Position numbers and translations under genes: made by a program | The notes under the pieces: generated by a model | Seen by the model: the letters and a program-made list of their open reading frames with translations, nothing else | Databases searched by the model: none | What the model was told of the DNA's origin: nothing | Shown: positions 1-9,300 of the stretch, piece by piece | How the letters are laid out: each line of letters opens with the position of its first letter | Numbering within the stretch: position 1 is the stretch's first letter | Assembly: GCF_017220215.1 (NCBI RefSeq) | Contig: NZ_CP071129.1 | Location: 372,001 to 436,000, forward strand | Reading direction: 5' to 3' | Length of the DNA: 64,000 bases | Source: Caballeronia sp. M1242 | Lineage (GTDB): Bacteria > Pseudomonadota > Gammaproteobacteria > Burkholderiales > Burkholderiaceae

Positions 1-51
1 CGGCGCGGCGGCGTCGGAGAACTCGGGCTTGAGTTCGTCGGGTGCGTTCAT
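1..51 (-). CDS. N-terminus of an unidentified protein (runs off the window)
   Basis: The reverse strand reads an ATG at 51 followed by 16 open codons to the window edge, beginning MNAPDELKPEF. A strong Shine-Dalgarno sequence, GGAGGAGA, sits immediately upstream, so this is very probably a real start. Too little protein is present to assign a family. It faces the same way as the FAD oxidase at 174-1589 and lies downstream of it, so it may be the next gene of the same unit. Confidence 0.6.
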   Translation of the reverse strand, partial: MNAPDELKPEFSDAAAP

Positions 52-173
52 GTCTCCTCCCGGCGCCTGAACATGACGGCGCGTGTTCGATAAAAGTCTC
101 TGACGCGGCGACACCCCATGTTGCGCGCTCGTGGCTTCTTCGTCCACCGGGCGCGCGGGATGCGGCGGCGCGG

Positions 174-1589
174 TTAGCGCGTGAACGCGAAGATCTTGCC
201 CGGATTCATCAGGTTCTTGGAATCGAGCGCGTGCTTGATGGACCGCATCACGTCGATGCCGTCTTCGCCGTGCTCGTCGAGCATGAAGTCCATCTTGTGC
301 AGCCCGACGCCGTGCTCGCCCGTGCACGTTCCGCCGACTTTCAGCGCGCGCTCGACGATGCGCCGGTTCAGGCGCTCCGCTTCGTCGCGTTCCTCGGGCT
401 TCGCGGGATCGAGCAGCATCGCGACGTGGAAATTGCCGTCGCCGACGTGTCCGACGATCGGGCAGGGCAGCGACGAGCCGAGCAGGTCCTTCTCCGTCTC
501 TTCGACGCATTCGGCCAGACGCGAGATCGGCACGCAGACGTCAGTCGTCACGGCGCGGCAGCCGGGCTTCAGTTGCAGCATCGCGAAATAGGCGTTGTGG
601 CGCGCGGTCCACAGGCGGCTGCGGTCTTCGGGACGCGTCGCCCATTCGAAGTCCGTGCCGTGGTTCTGCGCCGTGATCTCCTGCACGGTCTGCGCCTGTT
701 CCTTCACGCCCGCTTCGGTGCCGTGGAATTCGAAGAACAGCATCGGCGACTCGCGCAGCGTCAGATTCGAATGTCGATTGATGGCGCGCACCGCCAGCTT
801 GTCGACGAACTCGACGCGGGCGATCGGCACGCCCATCTGGATCGTTTCGATGACGGCGCGCACGGCGTCGCCCATCGACGGGAACGCGCAGACGGCGGCC
901 GAGATCGCTTCGGGCTGCGGATAGAGCCGCACCGTGATTTCGGTGATGACGCCGAGCGTGCCTTCGGAGCCGACGAAAAGCCGCGTCAGGTCGTAACCCG
1001 CCGACGATTTGCGGGCGCGCGTGCCGGTATGGATGACGCGGCCGTCGGCCAGCACGACGGTCAGCGCGAGGACGTTTTCGCGCATCGAGCCGTAGCGCAC
1101 GGCGTTCGTGCCCGAGGCGCGCGTCGCCGACATGCCGCCGATGCTCGCGTCCGCGCCGGGATCGATCGGAAAGAAGAGGCCGGTGTCCTTCAGCGCTCCG
1201 TTCAACTGCTTGCGGGAAATGCCGGGCTGCACGGTGGCGGTGAGGTCTTCGGCGTTGATCGAGACGACGCTGTTCATCTCCGACAAGTCGATGGACACGC
1301 CGCCTTGAACTGCGAGCAGATGCCCTTCGAGCGACGATCCGTTGCCGTACGGGATGATCGGCACGTCGTGCTCGGCGCACAGCCGGACGATGGCCTGGAC
1401 CTCTTCCGTGCTGCGCGCAAAGACGACGGCGTCAGGCAATTGCGGATCGAACGGGGATTCGTCGCGGCCGTGATGTTCGCGCACGGCCTGGCTCGTGCTG
1501 ACGCGCTCGGCGAAGTGTTGCTTGAGCGCGTCGAGCAGGGCGGCGGGAAACGGCCGGCGGATGGCATGCGGCAAGGCGGGATGGTTCAC
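174..1589 (-). CDS. FAD-binding oxidoreductase, GlcD / D-lactate dehydrogenase type
   Basis: This 471-residue flavoprotein oxidises a 2-hydroxy acid such as D-lactate or glycolate and probably passes electrons to the respiratory chain. The N-terminal half is the PCMH-type FAD-binding domain, with the PYGNGSSLEGH and GGMSATRASGTNAVRYG segments. The C-terminal half is the FAD-oxidase C domain, with HVGDGNFH, GEHGVG and the terminal MNPGKI typical of GlcD and D-LDH proteins. The start is GTG at 1589, with GGAGAC seven bases before it. There are no glcE or glcF partners beside it, which favours a single-subunit enzyme. The exact substrate cannot be decided from sequence. It diverges from the PduO gene. 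Confidence 0.88.
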   Translation of the reverse strand: MNHPALPHAIRRPFPAALLDALKQHFAERVSTSQAVREHHGRDESPFDPQLPDAVVFARSTEEVQAIVRLCAEHDVPIIPYGNGSSLEGHLLAVQGGVSIDLSEMNSVVSINAEDLTATVQPGISRKQLNGALKDTGLFFPIDPGADASIGGMSATRASGTNAVRYGSMRENVLALTVVLADGRVIHTGTRARKSSAGYDLTRLFVGSEGTLGVITEITVRLYPQPEAISAAVCAFPSMGDAVRAVIETIQMGVPIARVEFVDKLAVRAINRHSNLTLRESPMLFFEFHGTEAGVKEQAQTVQEITAQNHGTDFEWATRPEDRSRLWTARHNAYFAMLQLKPGCRAVTTDVCVPISRLAECVEETEKDLLGSSLPCPIVGHVGDGNFHVAMLLDPAKPEERDEAERLNRRIVERALKVGGTCTGEHGVGLHKMDFMLDEHGEDGIDVMRSIKHALDSKNLMNPGKIFAFTR

Positions 1590-1731
1590 GGGCGTCTCCA
1601 GCGGATTTTTGTCGATTTCGTGCTTCGGGCGGCATGCGTGCTGTTTGTCGGTTGCACGGCAGGGCGCCGTCTTATTTTACGCGCGGGACGCTCGCGGCGC
1701 GCGGCGTCGCGGGTAAGCGAGGGGCGCTGCC

Positions 1732-1737
1732 TATAAT
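1732..1737 (+). promoter_or_regulatory. -10 hexamer for the cobalamin adenosyltransferase gene
   Basis: A perfect TATAAT lies 53 bases before the ATG at 1790. No good -35 is visible at 16-18 bases upstream, so the promoter may depend on an activator or on the nearby TG (1728-1729). Confidence 0.45.
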
Positions 1738-1789
1738 GCTTCGGCGGCTTTTCGGCGCATTTTGGATTCTGGATGACACAGGAGCAGTG

Positions 1790-2344
1790 ATGGGTAACCG
1801 CCTCAGCAAGATCGCGACGCGCACCGGCGACGATGGCACCACCGGACTCGGCGATGGCCGCCGCGTGTCGAAAGACGATGCGCGCATTGCGGCGATCGGC
1901 GATGTCGATGAACTGAATTCTTCGTTGGGCGTATTGCTGTGCGAGGCTTTACCGCCGGATGTGCGTCATGCGCTCACGCAGATTCAGAACGATTTGTTCG
2001 ATCTGGGCGGCGAATTGTCGATTCCCGGACATTCGATGATTTCCGATTCGCATTTAGCGCGGCTGGATGCGTGGCTCGCGGATTACAACTCGACTTTGCC
2101 GCCGCTTAAGGAGTTCATTTTACCGGGCGGGTCGAGGGCGGCGGCGCTGGCGCATGTTTGCCGGACGGTGTGTCGGAGGGCGGAGCGGGCGATTATTGCT
2201 TTAGGGCGGGTCGAAGCCGATGCGGTTAATGACGCGCCTAGGAGGTATGTTAATCGGTTGTCGGATTTGTTGTTTGTTTTGGCGCGGGTTTTGAATCGGG
2301 CGGATGGGGGGGAGGATATTCTCTGGAATCACGCACGAGAATGA
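1790..2344 (+). CDS. ATP:cob(I)alamin adenosyltransferase, PduO type
   Basis: This 184-residue enzyme transfers the adenosyl group of ATP to cob(I)alamin to make adenosylcobalamin. It carries the PduO signatures TRTGDDGTTGL near the N-terminus (ATP site), GDVDELNSSLG, and RTVCRRAERAI plus YVNRLSDLLFVLAR near the C-terminus. I chose ATG 1790 because GGAG lies six bases upstream and the PduO fold begins there; longer frames add unrelated sequence. The last 80 or so codons are unusually rich in G and T third positions (TTG, GTT, TTT, AAT, GGG), unlike the first half. It converges on aroG across a shared hairpin. Confidence 0.93.
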   Translation: MGNRLSKIATRTGDDGTTGLGDGRRVSKDDARIAAIGDVDELNSSLGVLLCEALPPDVRHALTQIQNDLFDLGGELSIPGHSMISDSHLARLDAWLADYNSTLPPLKEFILPGGSRAAALAHVCRTVCRRAERAIIALGRVEADAVNDAPRRYVNRLSDLLFVLARVLNRADGGEDILWNHARE

Positions 2345-2376
2345 GCTCGCACGAGCAAAGGCGGCTTAAAACTTCG

Positions 2377-2415
2377 GCAGAGTCGGCACCGATTGAGAAG
2401 CGGTGTCGACTCTGC
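2377..2415. terminator. Bidirectional hairpin between the pduO-type gene and aroG
   Basis: Two 15-base arms (2377-2391 and 2401-2415) pair with one mismatch around a 9-base loop. The hairpin sits between two convergent genes. Read toward the minus strand, a TTTT follows five bases after the stem; in the plus direction the T-run is poor. Confidence 0.6.
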
Positions 2416-2429
2416 TAGTTATGCTGCAA

Positions 2430-3503
2430 TCAATTGCCGCCAACTCTCTTCAGTCGCCGCTGCTTCACCGCTTCCGCCAATCCTTCGAGAACCCCGACGC
2501 TCTCCTCCCACCCGATACAAGCATCCGTAACGCTTTGCCCGTAAGTAAGCTCACACCCTTCCTTCAAATCCTGCCGCCCGGCGACAAGATGCGATTCCAC
2601 CATCACGCCGACGATCCGCTCATCGCCAGCCGCCAACTGACGCCCGATATCCGCGCAAACCGGAATCTGATTCTCATGCTTCTTCGAGCTATTCGCATGG
2701 CTCGCATCGATCATCAGCCGTGCCGCTAATCCCGCCTTGCCGATATCGCTGCAAGCGGCATCCACGGAAGCCGCATCGAAGTTTGGCGTCTTGCCACCGC
2801 GCAAAATGATATGGCAGTCCTCATTCCCAGCGGTCGAAACAATCGCCGAATGCCCGCCCTTCGTCACAGAAAGAAAATGGTGCGGCTGCGAAGCGGCCTT
2901 GATCGCGTCCACCGCGATTTTCACGTTGCCGTCCGTGCCATTCTTGAATCCGACCGGACACGAAAGCCCCGAAGCCAATTCGCGATGCACTTGCGATTCG
3001 GTCGTCCGCGCGCCGATCGCGCCCCACGAGATCAAATCCGCGATGTACTGCGGGCTGATCATGTCGAGATATTCCGTCCCCGCCGGCAGCCCGAGCTCGT
3101 TGACATGCATGAGCAATTCCCGCGCGGCGCGCAATCCGTCGTTGATCTTGAAGCTGTTATCCATATACGGATCGTTGATCAGCCCTTTCCAGCCGACCGT
3201 CGTGCGCGGTTTTTCGAAATACACGCGCATCACGATTTCGAGTTCGCCCGCGAACCGCTTGCGCTGCTCGATCAAGCGCCCCGCATATTCCAGCGCCGCC
3301 TTCGGATCGTGAATCGAACACGGCCCGATGATGACGATCAATCGGTCATCCATGCCATGCAGAATGCGATGCATCGATTGCCGCGCGTTGAAGATAAGAT
3401 CGGACACCGGCTCCGTGCACGGAAATTCGCGGATCAAATGCGCGGGCGGGACGAGCTCCTTCAACTCACGGATACGAACGTCATCGGTATTGTGCGGGGG
3501 CAT
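2430..3503 (-). CDS. aroG: 3-deoxy-D-arabino-heptulosonate 7-phosphate synthase, class I
   Basis: This 357-residue enzyme condenses phosphoenolpyruvate and erythrose 4-phosphate, the first step of the shikimate pathway. It is a full-length type I DAHP synthase of the AroF/AroG/AroH family. It has GPCSIHD with the metal-binding Cys62, the ARTTESQVHRELASG segment, VGFKNGTDG, and the DASHANSSKKHENQ metal site. The ATG at 3503 is preceded by GGAG at good spacing. Its feedback specificity cannot be read reliably from these motifs. Transcription is probably controlled by the leader-peptide attenuator lying between 3548 and 3748. Confidence 0.96.
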   Translation of the reverse strand: MPPHNTDDVRIRELKELVPPAHLIREFPCTEPVSDLIFNARQSMHRILHGMDDRLIVIIGPCSIHDPKAALEYAGRLIEQRKRFAGELEIVMRVYFEKPRTTVGWKGLINDPYMDNSFKINDGLRAARELLMHVNELGLPAGTEYLDMISPQYIADLISWGAIGARTTESQVHRELASGLSCPVGFKNGTDGNVKIAVDAIKAASQPHHFLSVTKGGHSAIVSTAGNEDCHIILRGGKTPNFDAASVDAACSDIGKAGLAARLMIDASHANSSKKHENQIPVCADIGRQLAAGDERIVGVMVESHLVAGRQDLKEGCELTYGQSVTDACIGWEESVGVLEGLAEAVKQRRLKRVGGN

Positions 3504-3547
3504 GGCGATTCTCCAACGGCAATGTTCTGAGCAAAAAATGGAAGGCG

Positions 3548-3580
3548 AAAAAAAACCGCCAGACTTGGCTGGCGGTTTTT
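3548..3580 (-). terminator. Attenuator terminator (segments 3 and 4) upstream of aroG
   Basis: Read on the minus strand, CCGCCAG (3575-3569) pairs perfectly with CTGGCGG (3562-3556) around a six-base loop. Eight T residues (3555-3548) follow. It lies 45 bases before the aroG start codon, downstream of the promoter and leader peptide, so it is a conditional terminator and not the end of tldD. The first arm can also pair with codons 15-18 of the leader peptide gene. Confidence 0.82.
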
Positions 3581-3615
3581 CGGGAATTCGGTTTTGCGTA
3601 TCTGCAACCTACGAC

Positions 3616-3681
3616 TCACCCCTCTCGATCCGCCAGCGGCTTGAGATGCCAAAAGAAATAAAAATAAAACTTGGCGGACAT
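3616..3681 (-). CDS. aroG leader peptide with a Phe/Tyr/Trp run
   Basis: A 21-codon reading frame on the minus strand carries FYFYFFW at codons 5-11: four Phe, two Tyr and one Trp in seven codons. It starts at ATG 3681. An in-frame ATG at 3699 would add six residues. Neither ATG has a clear Shine-Dalgarno sequence, and the leader would be only 12-30 bases from the predicted transcript start. Codons 2-4 (TCCGCCA) pair with codons 16-18 (TGGCGGA), and GCTGGCGG of codons 15-18 pairs with the first arm of the downstream terminator. A ribosome stalled on the aromatic codons would leave codons 15-18 free to form the antiterminator. This is seen in sequence; the regulatory role is inferred from classical trp/phe attenuators. 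Confidence 0.8.
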   Translation of the reverse strand: MSAKFYFYFFWHLKPLADREG

Positions 3682-3718
3682 GGTGAGCACAGGGCGCATT
3701 GCAAAAAGGGTGACCGTC

Positions 3719-3748
3719 TTTATAACCTCAAACGGGCGGCGCTGACAA
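3719..3748 (-). promoter_or_regulatory. Sigma-70 promoter of the aroG leader transcript
   Basis: On the minus strand TTGTCA (3748-3743) and TATAAA (3724-3719) are 18 bases apart, or 17 if the -10 is read as TTATAA. Transcription would begin near 3711, giving a leader of about 210 bases before aroG that contains the leader peptide and the terminator. The promoter lies downstream of the tldD stop codon at 3833. Confidence 0.7.
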
Positions 3749-3832
3749 GCGGCCGCGCGTCGAACGCGGGAAATCCGCATCGGCGGGTGCGAACGATTCT
3801 GAACGCGCCGCCGCCGATGCGGCAAAACTGCA

Positions 3833-5299
3833 TCACATCGTGCCGCCCACCGTCATCTTCTCGATGCGCAAAGTCGGCTGACCGACGCCGACCGGCACGC
3901 TCTGGCCTTCCTTGCCGCACACGCCCACGCCGCTGTCGAGCGACATGTCGTTGCCGATCATCGTCACGTACTTGAGCGATTCCGGACCGCTGCCGATCAG
4001 CGTCGCGCCCTTCACCGGGTATGTGATCTTGCCGTCCTCGATCATGTACGCCTCGGACGCCGAGAACACGAACTTGCCATTGGTGATATCCACCTGACCG
4101 CCGCCGAAATTGACCGCGTACAGGCCGTTTTTCACCGACGCGAGAATCTCCTGCGGGTCCTTGTCGCCGTTGAGCATGTACGTGTTCGTCATGCGCGGCA
4201 TCGGTAGCGCGGCGTACGACTCGCGGCGCGCGTTGCCCGTCACCGGCATCTTCATCAGGCGCGCGTTGAGCGAGTCCTGAATGTAGCCCTTCAGAATGCC
4301 GTCTTCGATCAGCGTCGTGCACTGCGTCGGGTTGCCTTCGTCGTCGATATTGAGCGAGCCGCGGCGATTCGGCAGCGTGCCGTCATCCACCACCGTCACG
4401 CCCTTCGCCGCCACCTGCTCGCCGATGCGGCCCGCGAACGCCGACGATCCCTTGCGGTTGAAATCGCCCTCCAGCCCGTGTCCGACGGCTTCGTGCAGCA
4501 GCACGCCCGGCCAGCCCGGCCCGAGCACGACCGTCATCGCGCCGGCCGGGGCAGGGCGCGCTTCCAGGTTGACGAGCGCCGCATGCACGGCGTCATCGAC
4601 GTACTTCGACAGGATATCGTCCGTGAAATAGCCGTAGTCGAAGCGTCCGCCGCCGCCGCCCGTGCCGATCTCTCGCCGGCCGTTCTGCTCGGCGATCACC
4701 GTCACCGAGACGCGCACGAGCGGCCGCACGTCCGCCGCCAGCGCGCCGTCGCTGCGCGCGACGAGCACGACGTCGTATTCGCCCGCGAGCCCCGCCATCA
4801 CCTGCGTGATGCGCGGATCGCGGCCGCGCGCCATCTGTTCGACGCGCTCCAGCAGCCTGACCTTCGCGTTGGCATCGAGCGAATGGAGCGGATCGGCGGG
4901 CACGTATAGGTCGCGGCCCGAGACGCCCGTGAGCGTGCTCGCCGGCTTGATCTTGTGCTTGCCGCCGCCCGCCTTCGCGATCGCGCGCGTGGCGAGCGCG
5001 GCCTGGCGGATGGACTCGGGCGAAAGATCGTCGGAATAGGCGAAGGCCGTGCGCTCGCCCGAGACGGCGCGCACGCCGACGCCCTGATCGATGCTGAAGC
5101 TGCCCGATTTGACGATGCCTTCCTCCAGACTCCACGCTTCGCTGCGCGTGGACTGGAAGTACAGATCCGCGTAATCGACGCGATGCGTGAAAATCTCCGC
5201 GAGCGTGCGCGTGATGAGACCCTCGTCGAGGCCGTACGGCGTCAGGAGAACGTCCTTCGCCGTGACCAGGTTGCGGATGCCGGGTTCGATGATGTTCAT
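3833..5299 (-). CDS. tldD: TldD-family metalloprotease
   Basis: At 488 residues this is a full-length TldD, the partner of TldE/PmbA in a zinc protease that degrades unfolded peptides and matures some modified peptides. The zinc motif HEAVGH is at residues 269-274, within [20 protein letters not shown], and the conserved C-terminal [10 protein letters not shown] is present. No tldE/pmbA gene is in the window, as is usual in this group, where it lies elsewhere. The ATG at 5299 begins the expected MNIIEPG N-terminus. It follows the nitrilase-family gene on the same strand, so yhdP, the amidase gene and tldD probably share a transcript, as the yhdP-tldD neighbourhood does in many proteobacteria. 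Confidence 0.95.
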   Translation of the reverse strand: MNIIEPGIRNLVTAKDVLLTPYGLDEGLITRTLAEIFTHRVDYADLYFQSTRSEAWSLEEGIVKSGSFSIDQGVGVRAVSGERTAFAYSDDLSPESIRQAALATRAIAKAGGGKHKIKPASTLTGVSGRDLYVPADPLHSLDANAKVRLLERVEQMARGRDPRITQVMAGLAGEYDVVLVARSDGALAADVRPLVRVSVTVIAEQNGRREIGTGGGGGRFDYGYFTDDILSKYVDDAVHAALVNLEARPAPAGAMTVVLGPGWPGVLLHEAVGHGLEGDFNRKGSSAFAGRIGEQVAAKGVTVVDDGTLPNRRGSLNIDDEGNPTQCTTLIEDGILKGYIQDSLNARLMKMPVTGNARRESYAALPMPRMTNTYMLNGDKDPQEILASVKNGLYAVNFGGGQVDITNGKFVFSASEAYMIEDGKITYPVKGATLIGSGPESLKYVTMIGNDMSLDSGVGVCGKEGQSVPVGVGQPTLRIEKMTVGGTM

Positions 5300-5466
5300 G
5301 CGGTGCCTATTGCGTTGATGCAGCGTGTTCGGTGAATGTCGGACAATTCTACTGTCCGCGTCGTTCAGGCCATGTGCGGGACCACTTCCGCGCGTTCAAG
5401 GCCGTCAAAAAGCCTATTTTCGAGATGCGTCGCGTCATCGCGACTTCCGGGCATCGCGTGAAACGC

Positions 5467-6300
5467 CTACGCGATCACCCGATGCCGATACGCCGGCAGG
5501 CTCTGCCGTACGCTCGCGATGCGCTCGGGATCGATCGCGCCCGCGACGACGCCCGCGCCTTCCTCGCGCACGGCGACGACCTCGCCCCACGGGTCGATCA
5601 GCATGCTATGCCCCCATGTGCGGCGGCCGTTTTCGTGCTTGCCGCCTTGCGCGGCGGCGAGCACGTAGCACTGGTTCTCGATCGCCCGCGCCTTGAGGAG
5701 CGTTTCCCAGTGTGCCTTGCCGGTCGTGTACGTGAAGGCGGACGGCACGACGATCAGCGCGCAGTCGCCCATCTTCCGATACAACTCGGGAAAGCGCAGG
5801 TCGTAGCAGACGGACAGCCCGACGCGCCCGAATGGCGCATCGAAGGTCCGCACGTCCGCGCCGGGCACGATGCTGCGCGCTTCGTCAAACGATTCCTCGC
5901 CCTTTTCGAAATTGAACAGATGAATCTTGTCGTAGCGCGCGACCTGCTCGCCGTTCGGACCGAAGACGAGCGACGTATTCAGCACGCGCGACGCTTCCGG
6001 CGACTTCAGCGGCAGCGTCCCGCCGATGACCCACACGCCATGCTTGCGCGCGGCGTCCGAGAGAAACTGCTGAATGGGGCCGTCGCCGGGCGTCTCGCGG
6101 ATCGCGAGCTTGTCCGTGTCCTTGAAACCCATGAAGCAGAAGTACTCGGGCAGCAGCACCAGTTGCGCGCCGCCTTGCGCCGCCTCGGCAACGAGCCGCC
6201 CGGCCTCGGCCAGATTGCGGTCGCGATCCGGCGTGCTCACCATTTGCAGCGCGGCGACCTGGAACGGCCGCACGGTGCTTTCGCTCGATTGTTCGGTCAT
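5467..6300 (-). CDS. Carbon-nitrogen hydrolase (nitrilase superfamily; Nit / omega-amidase-like)
   Basis: This 277-residue protein has the complete nitrilase-superfamily triad: Glu52 in LLPEYF, Lys125 in RYDKIHLFNFEKGE and Cys165 in GLSVCYDLRFPELYR. The KIHLFNFE and CYDLRFPELYR blocks match the Nit/YafV-like branch. Those enzymes hydrolyse amides such as deaminated glutathione or 2-oxoglutaramate, and not nitriles. The start at ATG 6300 lies 60 bases after the yhdP stop, which supports an operon. The precise amide substrate is not decided by the sequence. Confidence 0.9.
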   Translation of the reverse strand: MTEQSSESTVRPFQVAALQMVSTPDRDRNLAEAGRLVAEAAQGGAQLVLLPEYFCFMGFKDTDKLAIRETPGDGPIQQFLSDAARKHGVWVIGGTLPLKSPEASRVLNTSLVFGPNGEQVARYDKIHLFNFEKGEESFDEARSIVPGADVRTFDAPFGRVGLSVCYDLRFPELYRKMGDCALIVVPSAFTYTTGKAHWETLLKARAIENQCYVLAAAQGGKHENGRRTWGHSMLIDPWGEVVAVREEGAGVVAGAIDPERIASVRQSLPAYRHRVIA

Positions 6301-6360
6301 GTTCGTGGCGCTGGGTTGGTCAAAAGAGGACGTCCGCGCGTTTCGGCGAGCGTCCCGCTT

Positions 6361-9300
6361 TTATTGAGCGGCTGACGGACGCGCGACGGCAGCGGGTGAT
6401 TCGATCTTACCCTGATCGCCATGCAGGCGCTGAATGACCGGCTTGGTCCACGATCCGGTGATCGAATAGTCGACCGCGAACGCTTTCTTGATCGACTGCG
6501 ACAGCGCGAGGTCGGCGGCGAGCGCGCCGAGACCGAGCAGCGGATTAATCACCGCCGCGCCGAGCGCCACCGCGCCCGCGCCGACGGTCGGAATCACCTT
6601 GACGCGAAGGTCCTGCGTCTTCTTCGGCAGATCGACCGAGCCGTGCACCTGCACGCGGGCGGGCGGCGTGATCATCGAAAGATCGTCGGTGCGGGCGATG
6701 CCGTCCGCGATGCGCGCATTGCCCGTGAGCTTCTCGAACGGCAGCCCCTTGCCGACCACGTCCTCGAAATGCAGCGTGAGCAAATTGGCGAGGCTGCGCA
6801 GGCTCAGAATGCCGAGCCACTTCGCGGCGGCCGGCGCGCGCAGAATCTGGCCGTGCCGCAGATCGACCGCCACCGTGCCGTCGAGCGTGGGCAGACCGAC
6901 CGCGGTCGGACCGCCGTTCCAGCCCGCGTGGCCGGATACCGAACCGGTCGCGCCGTTGACCGAGTGCGGCACGCCGAAGCGGTCCAGAAACTGCCCGCCG
7001 TTGTTGACGTCCAGCCTGAAATCGACCGATGTGCGGCGGGGCGTGGCATCGCCGTCCCGTGGCGGCTGCGCGCCCGGCAGCGCGCGCCAGATGGCGTTCG
7101 CGGTGAGCGTTGCGTCCGGATTGGCGAGCTGCAATTTGTCGAGCGTCCAGATCGGCTCATCGGCGACGACTTCGTTATGCGCATCCACTTCGAGCCGGCC
7201 GAGATCGCGGCCGCGAAAAAGGAGTTGATTCACGATCACATCGATGGACGGCATGTTGCGCGGCGGCTTGCTTATCGCTTTTTCGGCGGGCGCGTTGTCC
7301 GCCTTGTCGGGAATCGCAACTCTGTCGAGCCGCGCCTGCACCGCGCCGGGGCCGCCTTTGACCGCGCCGGGCGTGAACGCGACGCTGCCCGTCACCTGAT
7401 CCGATGCGATGTTCGCGAGCCACTTGCGATCGCTCGACTCCTCACGCGCGTCGATGGCGATGTTTTCCCAGCGCCGGTCTAGGAGCTTCAGCGTGCCGAT
7501 GCGCAGCGCGGCGCGCGTCGGGACGAATTGGCGAGCGGTGTCGCTTGCGGGCGGGGAGGGCGCGGAGGGCGAGGCGTTCGCGTTGGCGTCCGCGAACACC
7601 TTGCGCCACGCATCGGCGTCGAGCGTGTTCAGGTCCACGTCGGCGGTCACGCCTTCTGCCGGCAAGTCGGCGGACTTGTTCACGGTGATCGCGCCGCGCA
7701 CGGCCTGCAAGGTCGCGCGCATGTTCATCGGCGCGGCCGGGTTTTCCGGATCGATCTTCACGTCAGCGCGGCCGATCCGCCGCAACTGGTAATGCGCCGC
7801 GAGCGGCCCGAGCGCGAGCCGCGCGTCGTGCAGATCCGACGCGGCGCCGGGCGCGGGCGCGAAGCTGAACGCGAAGGGCATCGGCGCGCCCTTCGCCTTG
7901 CCGAACGGCGCCGGCAAGTCGATGCCGACGCCCGTGAGATCCGCTTTCGCCTGCACGTCGGGCAGCGCGTTCTTCGCGCCGCGCACGTGCAATTCGTACG
8001 GCGCGGCGCCGTCGATGCGCGTCAGAAGCTGCGTCACCTGCGGCGACATGCGTCCGTTGGAACGCGCGGCGGCGTCGGTGCCGATGCGCCCGTTCACATC
8101 GAACGCGTAGCTGCCGTCCGGCCGCACGCCGCCTGTCGCGCGCACGTCGCCGCCGAGCAGTTGCGCCGTGAGCGAATCGAGCGTGACAGTCTTCGCCGCG
8201 AAGTCGGCGCGGCCGCGCAAATGCGTGAGCGGCGGCAGATTGGCATACGCGACTTCGTTGTCGGCAAAGGTCAGCGAGCCTTTGTACTCCGTGCGTAGCG
8301 GCGGCAGCGGCGGCGGCGGGCGGTAGCGCGGAATGCCGAGCGTGAGCGCGAGCGACGCGTTGCCCTTCGCGTCGAGCTTGCGCGTCGCGTGCTTCGCCAT
8401 CAGCCCGAGCGAGCTGTTATCGACGTATTGCAGCATGTCGGCGAGCGGGCCGCGCGCCTGGCCGTCGATCCACAGCTTCGTCTCGCGGTTGCCCGTATCG
8501 TCGATACGTCCGATCACGCGCGACACCGCGACGCCCTTGTAATGCCCGCGGTGAATGTCGAAGCCGAGCTTGTTCTGCGCGAGCGTGAAGGTGCCGTCGA
8601 TGCCTTCGAACGCCGGCCAGAAATTCGGCAAGCCGTTGGCCATCTTGCGCGGCGGGAACGGCGTCGGATCGAACTTGCCGCCGGTGAACGGCGCTTCGAT
8701 GCGAAACACGCCGGCATCCGGAAACTTCGCGTACGGAAAGCGCGTGAGATCGCCGTGCACTTCGAGCGTGGCGTTGCGCGCGACGCCCGCCTGCAACGCG
8801 TGGCCGAGGTAGACGCGCACGCGCTCGTTGAGGCTCGTCGGCAGATAGCGCACGAGGTGCGTCGCGTTCAGATGCGCGACCTTCGCCTTCAGGTCGAGAT
8901 TGCCGCGGCCGTGGCCCTGATTCCAGTACGCGGCGGTGACTTCGCCTTCGGCGTCGGCGTTCCTCACGCGCAGCGTGTCCAGATGAATGGTGAACGCGCG
9001 GCGCAGTTCGCCCGGCGCGATGGCATCCGCGACGGTCCAGCTTGCGTGGCCCTGCAGCGAATCGAAAATGAGGCGAGGGTCGTCGAACGCGCCGGGAATC
9101 GTCACGGCCGCGTTCTTCGTATCGATGCTAATGGTGCCTTGCGACTCGTTCGCGTCGACCGCGCCCCACAGGTTTTCGATGCCCGGAATGCCCGCGCGCG
9201 GATGATTGTTCGCGGTGAGTCCAGGCGGCGGCTCCTGCGCCTGCACGCTGATGCCCTGCAAGTTGCCCTTGAACGCATAGTGCAGCAGCTTCGCGTCGCC

